From the NCBI GenBank assembly GCA_001797815.1, contig MGQK01000003.1, forward strand, positions 1 through 22,568: DNA of 22,568 nucleotides. The letters run 5' to 3'. Source of the DNA: Deltaproteobacteria bacterium RBG_13_61_14. Lineage in GTDB: Bacteria; RBG-13-61-14. Shown in pieces: positions 20,086 to 22,568 of this stretch. The notes beneath the pieces are model-generated. The model was not told where the DNA came from, did no database searches, and was given only the letters and a program-made list of their open reading frames with translations. Both the position numbers and the translations under genes were made by a program. The first letter of the stretch is position 1, and every line of letters starts with the position of its first letter.

Positions 20086-21519
20086 ATGAAAAAGGGACAT
20101 AACCGCCGGGAATTTTTCAGGGATGGCGTCATTTCCGGAGCGGTCCTGGCAACCCAGCTCCGGAGCGCGCCGGCCGCGGCGGCCAAGCTCAAGGAGGCTT
20201 ACGCCATTTCGGAGGGGCCCCTTGTGCCGGAGGATTGGCGCCGGCTCAAGGCGATGTCGGAGCGGGTCTTTTCCGGCAACCGGGTGATCTTAGCCAACGG
20301 GACCGTCCACATGCCCAGCGCGGGCAAGTATGAATCGCTTTTTGGCTGGGACTCGGGCTGGCAGGCGATAGCCATGACCCGGATGGACCCCGCGATCGCG
20401 GCCTCGGAGATCGAGGTGCTCTTCTCTTTCCAGGAAGATAACGGCCGCGTGTCCCACAATACCCGGCTGTGCGCGCTCGAGGAGAATCCGGGGGACGATT
20501 CGCTGAAAAACAGGGTCCTGGGCAATTCCACCCAATGGGACGAGATGGGACGATCGGCCATGATTGACCCGCCGAGCTACATCATTGCCGCAGAGAAAAT
20601 CTACGCCCGAACCCAAGACCGGGAGTGGCTTTCCCGAATGTTGCCTCGGCTGGAGGCGTGCCTGGACTACCTGAGCCGCGAGCGCGACCTTTTCGGCGAC
20701 GGGCTAATCTCGGTGATCCATCCCTGGGAAACGGGGACCGACTCTTCGCCCGCGTATGACCAGCTCCTGGGGCTTAACTTCAACACTCCGCTCGGCGCTC
20801 CCCTTCGCGGTCTGTTATACCCGAGGCTGCTCAAGTTCAACGCCGAGTTCAACTGGGACCCGCCGGAAGCGAAGCAGCGGAACCGGTTCGTGCTGGAGGA
20901 CATCTGCTTCAACTCCATCACCGTCCGGGCGGTCCTGTCCGCGGCTAATCTCAACCGGGCGATAGGCGAGACCGGCAAGGCGGAGGAGTTCTCGAACCGG
21001 GCCAGCGCCATGGTCGCCGCCCTCGAGCGGATCAACTGGGTCGAGGCCGAGGGATGTTATTTCTCCCGCTACGATGCCAAGCATCCCCAGCTCGCCCTGC
21101 GGACCACGGCCTCGTCTCTGCTCCCCATGCTCACCGGGCTGATCCGTCCGGAGCGGGCCGAGCGGATCGTCACGGAACACCTCACCAACCCACAGGAGTT
21201 CTGGCTTCCGTTCGTGGTGAGCTTCAACGCCAAGGACGAGCTGGACCGGGAAAAGGTTTACCTGGAGGATCTCCTCTTGTGGCGAGGTCACTGCATCTGG
21301 ATTAACATGAACTGGATGATTACCGAGGCCCTTTTGGCCTACGGCTATACTGACCTGGCCCGGGAGGTCACCCGCCGGACGGCCCGGATGATTTTGCATG
21401 AAGGCTTGTATGAATTTTACGACTTCCGGAACGGGCAGGGGAAGGGAGCGGCCGATTTCAACTGGCCGGGGCTGATCCTGGACATGATCGCCGTCACCTG
21501 GCCCGAGATCGTGGCTTGA
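20086..21519 (+). CDS. Tat-exported GH63-like glycosidase
   Basis: The 477-residue protein has an N-terminal twin-arginine signal, NRREFF at residues 6-11 followed by a hydrophobic stretch and APAAAA. The rest is an (alpha/alpha)6-barrel glycosidase of the GH63/trehalase type. FGWDSGWQAIAM is near the start of the domain. HPWETGTDSSP (212-222) holds the likely acid Asp219, and WINMNWMITEALLAYGY comes later. GLYEFYD has Glu443 in the position of the catalytic base. Relatives include mannosylglycerate and glucosylglycerate hydrolases and alpha-glucosidases; the substrate is uncertain. GAAAGGA precedes the ATG at 20086. Longer in-frame versions start upstream but would bury the Tat motif. It is followed after 19 bases by a paralogous glycosidase, which suggests an operon for taking apart an alpha-linked glycan or compatible solute. 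Confidence 0.85.
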   Translation: MKKGHNRREFFRDGVISGAVLATQLRSAPAAAAKLKEAYAISEGPLVPEDWRRLKAMSERVFSGNRVILANGTVHMPSAGKYESLFGWDSGWQAIAMTRMDPAIAASEIEVLFSFQEDNGRVSHNTRLCALEENPGDDSLKNRVLGNSTQWDEMGRSAMIDPPSYIIAAEKIYARTQDREWLSRMLPRLEACLDYLSRERDLFGDGLISVIHPWETGTDSSPAYDQLLGLNFNTPLGAPLRGLLYPRLLKFNAEFNWDPPEAKQRNRFVLEDICFNSITVRAVLSAANLNRAIGETGKAEEFSNRASAMVAALERINWVEAEGCYFSRYDAKHPQLALRTTASSLLPMLTGLIRPERAERIVTEHLTNPQEFWLPFVVSFNAKDELDREKVYLEDLLLWRGHCIWINMNWMITEALLAYGYTDLAREVTRRTARMILHEGLYEFYDFRNGQGKGAADFNWPGLILDMIAVTWPEIVA

Positions 21520-21538
21520 GGAATAAAGAGGTGCTGAA

Positions 21539-22568
21539 ATGAAAGTTGAAGGGAAAAGACAGAGGATGCTTTTATTGCTGGCGCTGGTCCTGGCATCGGG
21601 ATTCATCCTGGCTTCCGATGCGCGTTCGGGTTCGGTGGCTCCCCAGAAAGGCGTGGGCTCTTCGTCCCCTGCGCTGGCCCTCGCCGAGGGAAAAGACCGG
21701 TCCGGATCTTGGGATCAAGGCTTCGCGGCCGTTTACCAGACCCTGCTCATGAATCTCAACCTGCCCAACGCTTACTTCCAGACCCGCTACGCCTGGCCTT
21801 CTCCCGGCTTCCGCAGCGCCTATCTTTGGGACACGGCTTTTATCTCCCAGGTGTGGAAACCCTGGGACGTGCGGGTGGCCGAGGAGGTCAACCAGGCGGT
21901 CATCGCCCATGCGGTGGACGGCCGGCTGCCTCACTTTGCCAACCCGCACAGCAAGAGCGAATGGACCCAGCCTCCGGTCATGACCTGGGCGGTATGGGAG
22001 AATTACCTCTGGAGCGGCGATCGCGACTACCTCGCCCGGGTCTATCCCGCGCTCAAGGACTACAACCGCTGGTATTACCGGAGCCGGCGGCTCCCGTGCG
22101 GCCTGTTTTATTGGCTCCACTCCTACGAGTCCGGGATTGACAACTCGCCCCGCTTCTCCTCGCGGGACGAGTCCAAGAAAAAGGATTTGACCCGGATTGC
22201 CGCCATTGACCTCAACTCCTACCTGGTGAGACAAAACGAAACCCTGGCCCTGATGGCGCGGGAGCTGGGTAAGGCGGAGGAGGCGGAAGAGTTCGAGGCC
22301 AAGGCCGGGGAACTGCGGGAGCTGATCAACCAAAGGATGTGGGACGAGAGCACGGGCTATTATTACGACCTGGATGTGGTCTCCGGCGAGCTTGAAAAAA
22401 TCCGAACCATCGCCTCCCTGTTTCCGCTGTTCGCGGGCGTGCCCGACCCGAAAAGGGCCGAGATCATCCGCGGGCACGTCCTGAATCCCGAGGAGTTCAA
22501 TACGCCGTTCCCCTTGCCCTCCACCGCGCTCAACGATCCCACCTTTGAAAAGGACTGCTGGCGCGGAC
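21539..22568 (+). CDS. Sec-exported GH63/trehalase-like glycosidase (3' end outside window)
   Basis: The first 343 residues are visible and the frame is open to the window edge. A Sec signal peptide (KRQRMLLLLALVLASGFILA, likely cleavage after ASDA) precedes an (alpha/alpha)6 glycosidase domain. AYLWDTAFISQVW matches the FGWDSGWQAIAM region of the gene before it, and SYESGIDNSP holds the likely acid Asp201. The SGxDNSP form is closer to the family consensus than that of its neighbour. The region with the catalytic base lies beyond the window. AAAGAGGTG precedes the ATG. Together with the upstream gene it forms a pair of related enzymes exported by different routes. Confidence 0.85.
   Translation, partial: MKVEGKRQRMLLLLALVLASGFILASDARSGSVAPQKGVGSSSPALALAEGKDRSGSWDQGFAAVYQTLLMNLNLPNAYFQTRYAWPSPGFRSAYLWDTAFISQVWKPWDVRVAEEVNQAVIAHAVDGRLPHFANPHSKSEWTQPPVMTWAVWENYLWSGDRDYLARVYPALKDYNRWYYRSRRLPCGLFYWLHSYESGIDNSPRFSSRDESKKKDLTRIAAIDLNSYLVRQNETLALMARELGKAEEAEEFEAKAGELRELINQRMWDESTGYYYDLDVVSGELEKIRTIASLFPLFAGVPDPKRAEIIRGHVLNPEEFNTPFPLPSTALNDPTFEKDCWRG

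Overview
The window reads as a chromosomal segment of a GC-rich Gram-negative bacterium. The evidence is two exported glycosidases (one Tat-type, one Sec-type), a lipoprotein signal, an undecaprenyl-phosphate sugar-phosphate transferase and canonical sigma70-like promoters. The lineage cannot be fixed from the sequence. Intergenic palindromes and heptanucleotide repeats of this kind suggest an uncultured soil or subsurface group such as Acidobacteriota or Desulfobacterota, but that is a guess. No rRNA, tRNA, CRISPR array, complete IS element or phage gene was seen.

Region 1 (1-5565) concerns lipid and acyl-CoA metabolism. A minus-strand operon runs HAD phosphatase, long-chain acyl-CoA synthetase, DUF374 acyltransferase, followed by the truncated 3' end of a second DUF374 gene. 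Divergent from it is a plus-strand operon of a MaoC hydratase, an unusual nucleotidyltransferase and a TPM-domain membrane protein.

Region 2 (5566-7733) is mostly non-coding. It holds heptad repeats, a decayed 3' copy of the HU gene with its terminator, a nested palindrome, a strong promoter, a hairpin-rich leader, a small lipoprotein and the intact HU gene.

Region 3 (7734-11441) holds a galactokinase-family kinase, a PHP phosphoesterase, a compact multi-hairpin element and a ceramidase-like secreted hydrolase.

Region 4 (11495-18476) is a tight five-gene plus-strand glycan operon with overlapping start and stop codons: GT2, GT4, AsnB-type amidotransferase, WecA/MraY-type transferase and a membrane-anchored phosphodiesterase. 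Its promoter is back to back with that of the ceramidase-like gene, and the two -35 boxes overlap.

Region 5 (18477-22568) holds a minus-strand PilZ-SRPBCC fusion protein, a 750-base repeat-rich stretch, and two adjacent exported GH63-like glycosidases; the second runs off the window.

The most unusual pattern is three relics of gene 3' ends (DUF374, HU, phosphodiesterase). Each lies downstream of, and in the same orientation as, the intact gene. In two cases a gene that looks lower in GC (lipoprotein, PilZ-SRPBCC) lies between intact gene and relic, which is what insertion at gene 3' ends could leave behind.
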